Assembly (NCBI GenBank): GCA_030248215.1
Contig: JASANG010003525.1
Span: 124,001-188,000 of the forward strand
DNA length: 64,000 nucleotides
Origin: Enoplolaimus lenunculus
Taxonomy: Eukaryota; Nematoda; Enoplea; Enoplida; Thoracostomopsidae
Reading direction: 5' to 3'
A program made the translations under genes and the position numbers. Positions within the stretch are counted from its first letter, which is position 1. Each line of letters opens with the position of its first letter. Below the pieces are notes generated by a model that was given only the letters and a program-made list of their open reading frames with translations, was not told the DNA's origin and ran no database searches. This document shows, one piece after another, positions 42,852-53,888 of the stretch.

Positions 42852-43056
42852 TTGGCATATGTAAAGAACAGGGGCGGAACAGTATTATAAGCTTATTCCT
42901 AAGCCTAAGCCTAAGCCGAAACCTAAAGCGTAAGAATGTGTTTATTTCTAACCCTAAGCCTAAAACCTAAGCCAAGCAAGCAAATTGGTCTCAAGCTTAA
43001 GCTTATTCTATTCAAGTCCACAGAAAAACGTTCAGCCTTTTATCTTTACATGGACC
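42852..43056 (-). mobile_element. TTAGGC-MITE copy
   Basis: ATGTAAAGAACAGGGGCGGA, two blocks of AGCCTAAGCCTAAGCC-type hexamers, and the end AACGTTCAGCCTTTTATCTT. Confidence 0.7.
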
Positions 43057-43194
43057 GAACCGTTGAACTAGAGAGATGAGCCTAAAAAATGTAATCTTGC
43101 TGTGAAATATCTAAAAGGCAGAACATATACCAAACATGTCTCTAAAGAAATATTGTGTTTAAACGTAGAAAAAGTACGAGATCGTAAAATATTG

Positions 43195-43520
43195 TACTGT
43201 ATTGACCCGAATAAAAGACTGGACTGATATTTATTTGGCCTCTCGAGAAGGTACTTCCGGTTATTCGGTTACGGACTGTTATTTATTTTAAACCCGCTAT
43301 TCGCCGCTCTTCGTTATTGATATATATCCGGTACTGCAAATATTCGTTGAATTAAACGTTTATTTGTCTTATATCAATAGCTTGAGCGATAATAAATGGT
43401 TTAGTTAGGAATGTACTTTTAAACCTTAAGAATGGTTTAACGATTCGAACTCAACTTTATTTAGTCCTGGAGTCATTTATGCACTACAATTAGGGATAAT
43501 TGACATTTATGGCCTATTAA
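43195..43520 (+). mobile_element. CTGTAGTGACCC MITE, right end lost
   Basis: TA then CTGTATTGACCCGAATAAAA, on through the shared interior to TTAGGGATAATTGACATTTA, after which the homology stops. Confidence 0.65.
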
Positions 43521-43594
43521 CATCAATATCAGAAAAAATTATAATACTATAATATATATTATATGTACATATATATGCTACAAAGAAGTATCAA

Positions 43595-43745
43595 AACTTC
43601 GGCCCATGTTACTTTAAGGGGCGTCCAGGTTTCTGATGGGTTCATAAAACAGTAGGTTTAGACTCTAGATTACATTTTTTGCTTAGACTTAGGAATACGC
43701 TGAATCAACTGTTACACCCCTTAAAGTCATATTGGCCAAAATTTC
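43595..43745 (+). mobile_element. TTAGGC-MITE variant (CTTTAAGGGGCGTC ends)
   Basis: GGCCCATGTTACTTTAAGGG and GCGTCCAGGTTTCTGATGGG mirror the right end of the related copy at 55960-56148; the right end here is CACCCCTTAAAGTCATATTG. A subfamily whose terminal repeat differs from the AGATCAGGGGCGG type. Confidence 0.5.
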
Positions 43746-44130
43746 TACGGCTGGTATGCATCGGTAGGTCACAGTCAGCTCTTAATTGCGTCCAAATTCT
43801 GTATGGGAACAGGCACTTGAATTTAAAATACTTTTTTCAGCGAATATGTCCTGAAATTAAATTTCTGTCTAATGCTGGTATTTTTATCTTTTCGTAGTGG
43901 CAACTTCTTCTCGAATATGTTGTTGTAACTTGAGCAAAAATTAGTATTCCAGTCCATACCACCTTTACGGATACAAACGTGAAATGCAAGGACGTACGTC
44001 AGTTGATCCGAAACAGCTTAGATAACTATTCTCAAAAGTATTTAACACCTAGTGATGCCTTTATAAATTAATTTCCGTATTAAAAGTACTGTCTGACGTT
44101 TATATACCACTAATTAAAGGTTACAAAATT
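43746..44130. other. Unassigned stretch
   Basis: No supported gene or repeat. Confidence 0.4.
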
Positions 44131-44273
44131 GGGCTGTAATGTGTAGAACAAGATCGTAACTGTAGTATAAACGTATTCCTAAACCTAAGCCTTAGCCTAA
44201 GCAAAAAATCGTCTACAGTTTTAGTTTATTGCAGTCCCGCAGAAAAACGTTCCACCCATGATCTTTATTGACC
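44131..44273 (-). mobile_element. TTAGGC-MITE, short copy
   Basis: GTGTAGAACAAGATCGTAAC, CCTAAACCTAAGCCTTAGCC, and AACGTTCCACCCATGATC. Confidence 0.6.
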
Positions 44274-44410
44274 GAAAAGTGGCACAAAGGATTTTCTTGA
44301 AAATGTAACCAAAGGAACCAGTTACTTTTATAGCGTTGACTATTGCAAAAATGGTGATTCCACCAAGCGCATGTAAGTACGTTTCTGGGTCTTTTTACGT
44401 TTATCTCGTC

Positions 44411-44607
44411 CACACAAAATAACGTTTCTAATAATTACGAAAGAATTTGTTACATTTAACAAATATAATTAGTAAGACGCACTTCAAAAGTATTTCTGTT
44501 ACAACAGAAACATTTTCAAAAAAGTTTTGAAATAAAGGCTGAAAATTATTGTATTAAAAGAAAAGAAACGTTTGCTTGTTGTTTTTTTAGAAAAATTGTC
44601 TTAAATT
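44411..44607. mobile_element. CACACTCAAAATAAT MITE, partial copy
   Basis: CACACAAAATAACGTTTCTA to AAAAATTGTCTTAAATTTTG, with TCTGTTACAACAGAAACATT inside. The right end is lost. Confidence 0.5.
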
Positions 44608-45002
44608 TTGTCCGGCACACGCGTAACGATGTTTTGTGTTAATAGCGCTTGCCTTTATTTTTCGTCAAAAGCATTCCAAGCTCATCCACGTTGACTTATA
44701 GGTCTTAAAATTAAAAATACTATATGATCTGAATATACTATAAAAACAATGCTATACTTGTACAAATTTAAAATCAAACTACTTTGAGTTAAAATATACT
44801 ATTAAAAGTCTATAAATAGAGTATATATTAAAAACCGAAAAAGCTGCCGATAATAGATCTTAAGCATACTGGTAAAGTGATGATATTATGCTGGCTCCCA
44901 TACACATGTTCCGTATAAGATTAATGTTTCAGTTTTACGTTTTAGGAATCATATGACAACAAGAAGGCTCCTAAGAACTTTTGTAGACAGCTGAATTGTT
45001 AG
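44608..45002. other. Unassigned stretch
   Basis: No supported gene or repeat. Confidence 0.4.
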
Positions 45003-45331
45003 CTGATGCAACCGGTACCCGGCTGAAAAATATAGGTCCACCTCTCTCGAAAAGAATTCTCAAACGTTACAAAATTTATGTTTGGCGTGTTTCGTATTAA
45101 AAAATTTGGCATAATTTTCAGGAAAGAATTATACCGAGATTTCGTCAAAAAAATATTAAGCATAAAACAAAACGATTTAACAATACATTACAGATATTTG
45201 CTAAAATTAACCAATTCAACGCTCTTTTTAACTATATATTTTAGCCTCACATCCGGCTTCACATACAGCTCTGGCTCTGGAAAGTTTGGTTGATTTCCGG
45301 TCCGGTATTTTGCATCTCCAGTTGCACCCTG
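45003..45331. mobile_element. CAGGGTGCAACCGG-family MITE, worn copy
   Basis: Left CTGATGCAACCGGTACCCGG, right TCCAGTTGCACCCTG. Core TTAGCCTCACATCCGGCTTC and CAGCTCTGGCTCTGG with a weak hexamer stutter. No clear target duplication. Confidence 0.5.
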
Positions 45332-45337
45332 TATACC

Positions 45338-46575
45338 AGTCGTAGTGGGACTACATTTATTGAGCGAAGCTCGAACACACGTAAGCAATTAAGGTAATAT
45401 GCAAATTAGTTGTTAGCTAACTATTCATTTGTCGGTTTTGGAGGTTTGTAAACAATTTGCTCAGATTCCTCGCACCCAAAAACCCTTCAGCCACCTAATA
45501 ATTTTTGGAATAATTTAAAAAGTCCTAATATTGTCTTGTCAATTAAGCTAATATGCAAATTAGCTATTAGCTAACTATTCAATTATCGGTTTTGGAGGTT
45601 TGTAAACAATTGATACAGATTCCTCGCACCCAAAAACCTTCAGTAAACCCTAATAATTATTGAAATAATTTAAAAAGTCCTAGTTTTGTTTTGTCAATTA
45701 AGCTAATATGCAAATTAGCTATTAGCTAACTATTCAGTTACCGGTTTTGGATGTTTGTAAATTATTTATTCAAATTCCTCGCACCTAAAAACCCTTTAGT
45801 GCTGAAATTATATTGATTTTATCCTTAATAATTAGTGAAATATTGTAAAAAGTCCTAATTTAGGCTTATAAACTAAGTCCTAATTTAGGCTTATAAACTA
45901 TGCTAATATGCAAATTGTCTATTAGCAAACTGCTCAATTATCGGCTTTGGAGGTTTGTAAACAGTCTCCGCGGATTCCTCGCAACCAAAAACCTTTTAAT
46001 GCTAAAAATAGATTGCTTCTAACTGTAATAATTAGTGAAATATTGTGGAAAGACCTAATTTAGGCTTAATTATTATGCAAATTAGCCTGTAGCTATTAAA
46101 CGGCTAAAAATTTTAAAACCCCAATGCGAGGTTAACACCCCAGGATAATTGCCTTTCAAATAAAAAAGATTATCAAAATCGGTTGAGTCGTTCCTGAGAT
46201 TCTTTTCGGACGGACAGACGGACAGACGGACAGACGGACAGACGGACAGACGGACGGACAGACGGACAGACGGACGGACGGACGGACGGACGGACGGACG
46301 GACAGACGGACGGACGGACGGACGGACGGACGGACGGACGGACGGACGGACGGACAGACGGACAGACGGACGGACGGACGGACGGACGGACAGACGGACA
46401 GACGGACAGACGGACAGACGACGGACAGACGGACAGACGGACAGACGGACAGACGGACAGACGAACAGACGGACAGACGGACATCCACCTTTCGACCCAC
46501 AAGTACAAAACATAAAACGCTTCGCGAAACTCCGAGCTTCGCTCGAAGTTTCGCTTCGCTCAATAACCTACTAAG
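45338..46575. mobile_element. TATTGAGCGAAGC element with internal array and microsatellite
   Basis: Left CAGTCGTAGTGGGACTACAT then TTATTGAGCGAAGCTCG; the right side reads inverted as TAGTAGGTTATTGAGCGAAG. Inside are five diverged modules of about 154-200 bp (each ATGCAAATTAGCTATTAGCT, TCGGTTTTGGAGGTTTGTAA, ATTCCTCGCACCCAAAAACC), then the GACGGACA microsatellite, then ACATCCACCTTTCGACCCAC and a palindromic GCTTCGCTCGAAGTTTCGC region. No coding capacity. Superfamily unknown. The other copy lies in intron 6 of the zinc-finger gene. Confidence 0.65.
46207..46483. repeat. GACGGACA/GACG microsatellite
   Basis: About 275 bp of GACGGACA and GACGGACG steps, with one GACGACGG slip near 46428 and one GACGAACA. 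Its minus-strand frames (SVRPSVCPSV repeats) are artefacts of the repeat. Confidence 0.95.
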
Positions 46576-46970
46576 CTTACTTAATAGAAAAATGTGCTTG
46601 GAAAAATTGTGTTGCAGAACCTGAGTAAGTATGCTTCTTAGGAAACAGATGTAAAAGAGGTAAACAATGCATAAAAACGTTAAAATTGGGTGAAATTTGC
46701 AATTTGTAAACATTAAAATGTTTGGTGTCTGAGTACGCCACTACGCAAAACTCTCAAAGTGGTTCCAGCTCCCTGGCCGCAGCCGCATCGATATTCGATT
46801 GTACTTCACGGCACTATTGTTTTTGGACAGTGGGAGAATATCCGGCGAATATCCGGACATGTACATGTTAACTTCGGATATGTATCCGTGCCAGTGTTAA
46901 TCATACCGGCCTACCCATTGGGAGGCTATGGAACTGCGGGATTTGCAGTCAGAGAAGCTTAGACTTAGAC
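46576..46970. other. Unassigned stretch
   Basis: GAATATCCGGCGAATATCCG at 46835 is a 12-bp step, possibly another hexamer-built terminus. No gene. Confidence 0.35.
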
Positions 46971-47175
46971 TACACTGCAAAACAATGGTGAGTTAAATTG
47001 ACTCTCTCCGAAATAGGCGTTTCCTGAGTACACAAACTGAGCCAAAATTCGACTCCGTCAGAGTCAAATTGAGTCGAATTTGACTCAGGCGGAGTCGAAT
47101 TTTGACTCAGTTTGTGTAGTCAGGAAAAGCCTATTTCGGAGAGAGTCACTTTGACTCACCATTTTTTGAAATGTA
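46971..47175. mobile_element. CACTGYAAAAAATGG foldback MITE, copy 3
   Basis: TA then CACTGCAAAACAATGGTGAG; the right end is CACCATTTTTTGAAATGTA. Inverted halves meet in GACTCAGGCGGAGTC. TTAGGC-type sequence flanks it on both sides (GCTTAGACTTAGAC left, AAGCTTAGGCTAAG right), so it probably landed in such an element. Confidence 0.85.
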
Positions 47176-47264
47176 AAGCTTAGGCTAAGAATTATGCTTG
47201 TGTTTAGGCTTTGGCTTAAGCTTAGGCTTAGGGTAAGGTTTAGGCTTAAGCTTATAGTCGGGCA
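47176..47264 (+). repeat. TTAGGC-like tract between two foldback MITEs
   Basis: GGCTTAAGCTTAGGCTTAGG and related hexamers, about 90 bp. Confidence 0.6.
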
Positions 47265-47480
47265 TACACTGCAAAAAATTCTCGGTCAAATTGACTCTCT
47301 CCGAAATCCCATTTTCGGGACTTCACAAATTGAGTTAAAATATTCGACTCCACCAGAGCAAAATTCGATTCATTGAGTCGCACGATTCACTCTGGCTGAG
47401 TCGAATTTGACTCAGTTTGTGTAGTCACGAAAAGCCTATTCCGGAGTGAGTCAATTTGACTTTCCATTTTTTGCAGTGTA
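47265..47480. mobile_element. CACTGYAAAAAATGG foldback MITE, copy 4
   Basis: TA then CACTGCAAAAAATTCTCGGT; the right end is CCATTTTTTGCAGTG then TA. TAGTCACGAAAAGC faces an altered left partner (ATTTTCGGGACTTC). Confidence 0.85.
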
Positions 47481-48876
47481 GCTTTAAGAAGTACACTCAT
47501 AACATGGGCCCATATCCAGGTATGCGTAACATCATATTCGAATAATAGAAGGCTTACTAAGCAAGTGTTAGGTTAAGGGCAACCCAACTCCCGCAAAACG
47601 AGTATTTTTCAAATCGTCTGGTTGGAGGCGAGACAAATCGGTAACTCAATCTTATGGGTTATCAGAATCTAAATGCTGAACAGGCTTGACATTAAGTGGT
47701 ATAAGCTGAAAATAAATCTTGCAAAAGTAAGTTATAAAATAAACAGCTTATCCGTTTAAAGGTTAACTTAAATTTAATGCTAAGCGTGCTACAAGCTGGG
47801 CCCGTATTCTCAAATGTGTGTAGCACCTATAACCAGTTGTTGATATGTCCTTTTGAACCAGGGAATGCTGAGGCTCAAAATTTAGCATATTTTTTCGCAT
47901 ATATTTTATTCTACTGTACCTGTACCAATTTTGAGTTCAACAACTGCAACAGTTAATGAGCATGAAGACGAGCTAGAAACTGAAGACAGTTGCTATACAC
48001 ATTTGAAAATTTGGGAGTCTTAGACTTAACTTTGATTTAATTTAACAACTATTTTAAGTCAAATACTGATTTGGATATCTAACGAATCTAAACATTTTTA
48101 AATCAAACGACCAAAATTTTCACAAAATCCTTTTCATTATCTTATAAACAAAAATAAATCTACTTTTGTCACCGGGTTTTTGCTCTTTTTGAATTGAATA
48201 ATAAATTTCGTGCGAAGTTTGCGATAAATATTTTAATTAAGAAATCACAATTGAACGCTTCGGTTCAATGAAACTTTGTGCCAGTTTCAAATTTCTCATT
48301 ATATTTTTCAATTTAAAACGTTTTATCGCCATTATACACAGCATCCGGTGTAACACTGCCGATAAGCATGCGTTGCATTCGGTAAACATCAAATTTTGCT
48401 CGTTAACTTGAAGGTTGACTAAAACGGAAATAAATTTTGAACCTTTCGTATTTTTTACCCCGCATAATAAAATTTACACCCCTGCATAGAAAAATTTTTG
48501 TTCGGTTTTCAGGGGGGCTATGCCCCACACTTGAACAACGCACAATTTCAAGGATCCTAAGCAGGATGGGGATTACTTGACCTAACTCCCACGCTGAACA
48601 ATTTATTATTGGAACAGCTAAAATTGCTATGAAGTATTTTATATTGTGGTTTTGTCGCTCCAGTATGGCACCAGCATAGTGCGGGGGAGGGCGTGTGTGG
48701 GACCGCAATCAAAGCAGTGCTTATGGTCCGTTTAAATTGTGGAAGGTTCAAGGGAGACAACCCCGTAAATGTCTTAAAGTTTTCTTGCATTGTGCTCCAA
48801 CAATTACTTGGAGTATGGTAAACGAAAAATTTAACACTGGAATTTGAACAATAACAAAAGTAAACTTTCCACTTAC
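47481..48876. other. Unassigned stretch
   Basis: 48445-48540 has inverted GGGG/CCCC motifs (TTTTTACCCCGCATAATAAA, GGGGGGCTATGCCCCACAC) resembling a small MITE. No supported gene. Confidence 0.4.
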
Positions 48877-48982
48877 CTCTAACAAAATCATCATAACCAC
48901 TGCGATAAAACTCACCACAGCCTGTTGACATGCGATTGTGTAATCTTCAAACGTCGAACCAATTTCTGCAATGAATGCTTCA
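48877..48982 (-). CDS. Candidate internal exon with a membrane segment
   Basis: Acceptor TTTTACTTCGCAG, phase 2 in; donor GAG|GTAAGT, phase 0 out; 35 codons reading EAFIAEIGSTFEDYTIACQQ then AVVSFIAVVMMILLE. The hydrophobic run is long enough for a membrane helix. An alternative donor GTG|GTGAGT lies inside, and in another frame the same DNA reads MSTGCGEFYRSGYDDFVR to the same GTAAGT donor, which could be a first exon. No partner exons found. Confidence 0.3.
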
Positions 48983-49302
48983 CTGCGAAGTAAAATTTCG
49001 TGAAAATATTATAATAATTTTAAGATAAACAATCGTGGAAAGTTTAATTTTACGACAAAAACTATTACTTTTTATACTGAAATGACAAATTGTGACTGAG
49101 AAACTTTGAAATGCGGAACAAAGCGTTCGAAAACATTATCGGTTTCGGTACAATTTCTAATTTAAAAACATTCATATAACACATATCTCTTAAATTCCAC
49201 TATGCGTCCAACCTGGCGTGAGCACTAGGATTATAGTATTCATAGTCAAAAACTATCATTCATCATATTGAAATTCATGGAACCGCTTTTACTCTGTCAT
49301 TG

Positions 49303-49385
49303 TCAGGGCCGGAGCAGACACCCCCCATACCCCCCATTTGGTCCTCCCACCCCAAAAAGGGGCCTCCATCCTAGTCTACTCAGGC
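49303..49385. mobile_element. CAGGGCCGGA repeat fragment
   Basis: CAGGGCCGGAGCAGACACCC, CCCCCATTTGGTCCTCCCAC and AAAAAGGGGCCTCC match the left part of 58015-58205. Confidence 0.45.
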
Positions 49386-49651
49386 ACTGGCCATTGTTCA
49401 TATTGTTTAATCTCTGGAGGTATATATTTTTTATTTCATATCGTTCTCGTAATTTTGGAACCAGCCAATGAAAAACTTCCGAATTCGATACATTTTTCAC
49501 TGTTAATGGTGTGCCCTCCTGTAAGCTCAGTTAGGGATCCGACTGTGTCATAGGTTGCTTGAGTTGAAAATGTATTGCTAACCAGTCATAGATGCTATAC
49601 AGCAAAGAATATTTTAAAATTCGGGCTTTTCCTGTTCGTTAAACTGAATGG

Positions 49652-49878
49652 TTCATGTAAAGATCAGGGGCGGAATGTACGACTGCAGGACTGCAATAGA
49701 CTGTATAAGCTTAAGCCTTAGACTAACATTTTGCTCAGGCTTAGGCTTGGGTATAAGCTTATTTTTACGCTTATGCTGTAGGCTTAGGTATTAATAGCTC
49801 ATTCTTACGCTTAGGCTTAGTCTCAGGAAAGGAATATGCTTATACTACTGTTACGGCCCTGTGTTCTATTCATTGGCC
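49652..49878 (+). mobile_element. TTAGGC-MITE copy with long hexamer tract
   Basis: CATGTAAAGATCAGGGGCGG to GTTACGGCCCTGTGTTCTAT and TTGGCC. Three hexamer runs (GCTCAGGCTTAGGCTTGGG, TGTAGGCTTAGG, CGCTTAGGCTTAGTCTCAGG). Confidence 0.75.
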
Positions 49879-51296
49879 AATTAAACCGACAGCAAACAGG
49901 TTAATAGCAAATTTCGGTTTAGAAATTTAAAAGCTACACTATATATACATACCTGTGGAACGTTGGGAAAATGTACTCAATACTTCAGCAATACAGCAAT
50001 TCACAATGTTTTAGAATGGCATACATGTTTACCGCTGTTGAAAAACGCAGCAACGAGCATTTCTAATGTTACTTCAATTAATATTAAATATAAAATATAA
50101 CATTTAAGACAAGCAATGAGTGAAAACGACTTTTGATATTTATTACTGCCTCATATCAGCTTCAGGTTTCTTTAGATAAAGGGCTTATATATAATATATA
50201 TATGTATGTATGTATGTATGGATGTATATATATAGATAGATAAATATATACGACACTGTCTGATTGAGCCATCGTTATAAAGATTTGTCTATTTTATCTT
50301 TCGAACCAATATTTCTGTTAATGTCCAACCACCGAACCGTATCAGTCCAAAATTCTCGGAATGCCGCGGTCTGTCACAAAATTAAGCCCTACCCCACCAT
50401 TTATAAATTGTTGCAAACGCAACTGATTTGCGTTCACTTATGATACTCATCATTTAGTGAGAACTGATTAAATCTTTGGTGCTCATATATCAGGATAAAC
50501 ACTCGTTCAACTAAACTAACGCCCGTCAAAAATCGACCCAATATTGGATCAGATACCTCCGTCAGAACGAGACCAGTTAATACCAACCTCTAGAAAAATT
50601 TTGCTCATTTCCCAGCGTGAACGTTCGAGTCTCGCCTATAATACAACGAAATCCGCGTGTATACCGCATCTGAAATTATTCACCACCCCCAAATATGGTT
50701 GGCTATAGCTACGGCAATGCTTTAATAAAAAAACAATAGAAAATGTTTTGATAGTAAACTCAACTTAGAAATTGTTATTTCATAATGTTTAATTAGAACA
50801 AAACGCCTATCCAGACTTAGATTTAATCAAGTTTCAAACCAGTAGAAAATATTCTTATTAATATAGCATCACCCTTAAACATATATAACTTTAATAGGCA
50901 ATACTAAAGAGCCTAGATTTTGTATTTACTTTCTAAAAAATAATTGGTTCGTTACTGGCTTATGGCACACTACCGCAACGCTTAAGTATGCTAATTTAGA
51001 CAGACTTAGCTTGTACTAATGTTTTTTACTAATGAAAATGTGTATGTGCCAGCAGTATAGTCATGGGCATCTGATATTGTTTCATATTCGGATATCCGGC
51101 AATTCTTGCCGGATATTTCTCCACATATCTGCATATTCGAAATTAAATTTCCTATTTCGCATATCCGAAACTCGATTATTCGTTTTTGTTGGGTTTCCAA
51201 ACTTCAATTTTTGTTTCTGAAAAAATTGTTATAAATTGTTGCTATATCGGTAATATAATGACCGATAAGTTGATTGCTATGAGCGTGAGATATATA
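49879..51296. other. Unassigned stretch
   Basis: A TATA/TATG microsatellite lies at 50185-50250. CATATTCGGATATCCGGCAA with a facing TTGCCGGATATTTC at 51085-51122 is a small inverted repeat. No gene. Confidence 0.4.
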
Positions 51297-51510
51297 TACA
51301 CTGCAAAAAATGGTGAGTCAAAGTGACTCTCTCCGAAATAGGCTCTACGGGACTACACAAATTGAGTTAAGTTCGACTCCACCAGAGTAAAGCTCGACTC
51401 AGTAAGGCACACGTTTGACTCGGGCGGAGTCGAATTTTGACTCAGTTTGCGTAGTCCCGTAGAGCCTATTTCGGAGAGAGTCAAATTGACTCACTGTTTT
51501 TTGCAGTGTA
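51297..51510. mobile_element. CACTGYAAAAAATGG foldback MITE, copy 5 (best preserved)
   Basis: 214 bp, TA-flanked. Left CACTGCAAAAAATGGTGAGT, right ACTCACTGTTTTTTGCAGTG. CTCTCCGAAATAGGCTCTAC faces GTAGAGCCTATTTCGGAGAG exactly. Both halves pair almost end to end. Confidence 0.9.
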
Positions 51511-52064
51511 CAATTCAATAAATAGTTATATATTTATTATGCAACTGCTTCAATAGTGCTGGGTATTCCGTATAGAAGATTGCTACTGACTTATAAATAC
51601 ATGCGTTGGCCACCTGAGATTGAGTTGATTTGGTTTGTCTCCGTCCGATTTAAACCACTGCAACAGCGATTCTATCGAATGTCACCTTTCCCTCGAACTA
51701 TATATACATGAGTCGTGTTACTGTCCAAGAACAAAGAACTACATTAAAATGGCTACTCAGAGGTAGTAATTATCATGAATTGGCGTACAAGACTGCGGTA
51801 GGCGCAACTGGATGGCGGTTAACATGTTAACCAGTCGGTTGAAGCATACAAATTTTTTACGTGCGTCCCACGGTCAAACCTGTAACCTATGACCAATTCT
51901 TTTACATCAAAATGGGCAAAAGTTTGACATGTGATCCTTGAAAAATAAATCATTTTAGAGTCTGACGGAGTCTAATTGTGTCTGATCGCAGGATATCAAA
52001 ATGGTTTTCAAAAAACGTTCAAGTTTCAGTCATGAGCTGATTAGTATCACCACTGTTCTAGGAG
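51511..52064. other. Unassigned stretch
   Basis: No supported gene or repeat. Confidence 0.4.
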
Positions 52065-52522
52065 TACTATAGTGACCCGAATAAGAGGGGGGACTGGACT
52101 GATATGTATTTGGCCTCGCCAAAGGGTACCCCCCTTTTTATTCGGTTACGGACTGTTATTTATTTTCAACCTGCCCTCCGCCACCCTCCTTACTGATATA
52201 AATCCGGTATTGCAACTATCCGTTGAATTAAACGTTTTTTGCCTTGAATCAAAAGCTTGAGCGATAATTCAAAGTTATACTTTCGAATATTACTTACTTT
52301 TAAAACTAAAGTACGCTTTATATAATGTTTCCAACTCAATTTATCTGGTCCTCTAGTCTTTTATGCGCTACAGTTAGAGATAATTGACCTTTATGGACTC
52401 TAGTTAAGGTTTAGGGACTCTATCCACTTACGGATTGTTATTAGGGATACGGACTCCTATTGATTGGGACTCAAAATGGTGACTCCCTTTTATTACCCCC
52501 ATTTATGCGAGCCAATACAGTA
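52065..52522 (+). mobile_element. CTGTAGTGACCC MITE, long copy
   Basis: TA then CTATAGTGACCCGAATAAGA; end TGCGAGCCAATACAG then TA. Full interior. The open frame 52072-52260 is repeat-derived. Confidence 0.8.
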
Positions 52523-53351
52523 GATTTTAAAAAGCAAATGTGTGCAGCATTTATCACCCGTTGAAAAAGTTCTTGTAACTTTTGAGTCAATAAATGATTG
52601 CAGCCCAACAAGCAGGAATTTTCGACAAGGGAGCCGATGTCAACAGCGTTTATAGACGAAGCAAGGAAAGCATAATTAATAGCTATACAATTAAACAGAT
52701 ATTAGCCAAAATTTTTTAACAACGGTTAAAATTACTGTTGTGACACGCGACGAGTATAGTAAAAATTTAATTATCGTGATAAATCCATGAATCCAGCATG
52801 TCTTTAGCGAATATCTGGGCGTGAGAAAATATTTCATTCCCTTCCTTCAATCTAGAAAACGCATACTTGCAAACTCACCGTTTCAAAAAAGTCAACGCTT
52901 AAACCAAACAGACTGTAAATTTGAAGAAATTATAAATTTAATATGGCTGGGTTTCTGTAAGCCTACAGTATAACTTAATACTTAGGTTCGTACTAGTAAC
53001 CACTTAACCATTTTGTGACCTATAATCTGCAGTTATTTGTTGTCCAAAAAGTTAAGTATTTACTTAAGCCGTGACTTAAGTAATTAAGCAAAACTTTAAG
53101 TAAATAAGTAAGATTTCAAAAACCTAGCCCTTATCAATTTAACAAAGTATGGCCAGATTTCTGCAGCCGTGTTTACACCTGGGTGTGTGTAGCACTGGCT
53201 CTAGATACTAGTAAAATAGGTTTTGAAACAAGCGAACTGTGAAAGTATAAATCAAGTGTAACAAAATGTGCTAAATTTTAAAGCTCAAAACTAATTAGCT
53301 GAACGGTTACATGGCTAATAATCAGCAACTGATGGTACGCTCTACTCAAGT
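52523..53351. other. Unassigned stretch
   Basis: No supported gene or repeat. Confidence 0.4.
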
Positions 53352-53888
53352 TGACCTATATGTAAACATCAGGTGCGGAACGTTTTTCTGCGTGACTGCA
53401 TTATAATACGCTTGAGCTTTAGACTATTTTTTGCTTTGGCTTAGGCTTTAGGCTTAAGAATAAGCTCATTTTTGCACATAGGCTTAGGCTTAGTCTTAGG
53501 CTTAGGAATAAGATCATTATTACGCTTAGGCTTAGGTTTAGAAATAAGCTCATTTTAACGCGTAGGCTTAGACTTCGACTCAGGCTTAGGGATATGCCCA
53601 TACTACCGTTACAGCCCTGTTCTATACACTGTAAATTCCAATGAGTTGATTAATCAATTCAGCTAGCGGGTTGGTTGTTTCTGAATAAATATCAGTAAAC
53701 ATTAACTCACTCTCAGTTGAGTTGATCCTTACTCTGAGTTGATTTGACTCTGGAGGAGTTGATTAATTAACTCACAATCAATTGAATCAACACAAAATTC
53801 TGAGTTCTGATAGTCCTAACCCAGGCTGAGTGATTTTACTCTTTCTGAGTTTAAATCAACTCACTGAAATTTACAGTGTACGTTGGTC
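53352..53888 (+). mobile_element. TTAGGC-MITE interrupted by a foldback MITE
   Basis: Left ATGTAAACATCAGGTGCGGA, three TTAGGC runs, then TACAGCCCTGTTCTATA. The terminus resumes after the insertion as TACGTTGGTC. Removing 53625-53880 less one TA restores CTGTTCTATACGTTGGTC, close to the family consensus CTGTTCTATACATTGGCC. Confidence 0.8.
53625..53880. mobile_element. CACTGTAAATTTCA foldback MITE, copy 2, nested
   Basis: TA then CACTGTAAATTCCAATGAG; end ACTCACTGAAATTTACAGTG then TA. Inserted at a TA in the terminal repeat of a TTAGGC-MITE, which proves the TA target duplication. Confidence 0.9.

Noticed and set aside
46082-46713. Long minus-strand open frames of SVRPSVCPSV repeats
   Set aside because: They are the GACGGACA microsatellite read in three frames; no splice sites or unique sequence.
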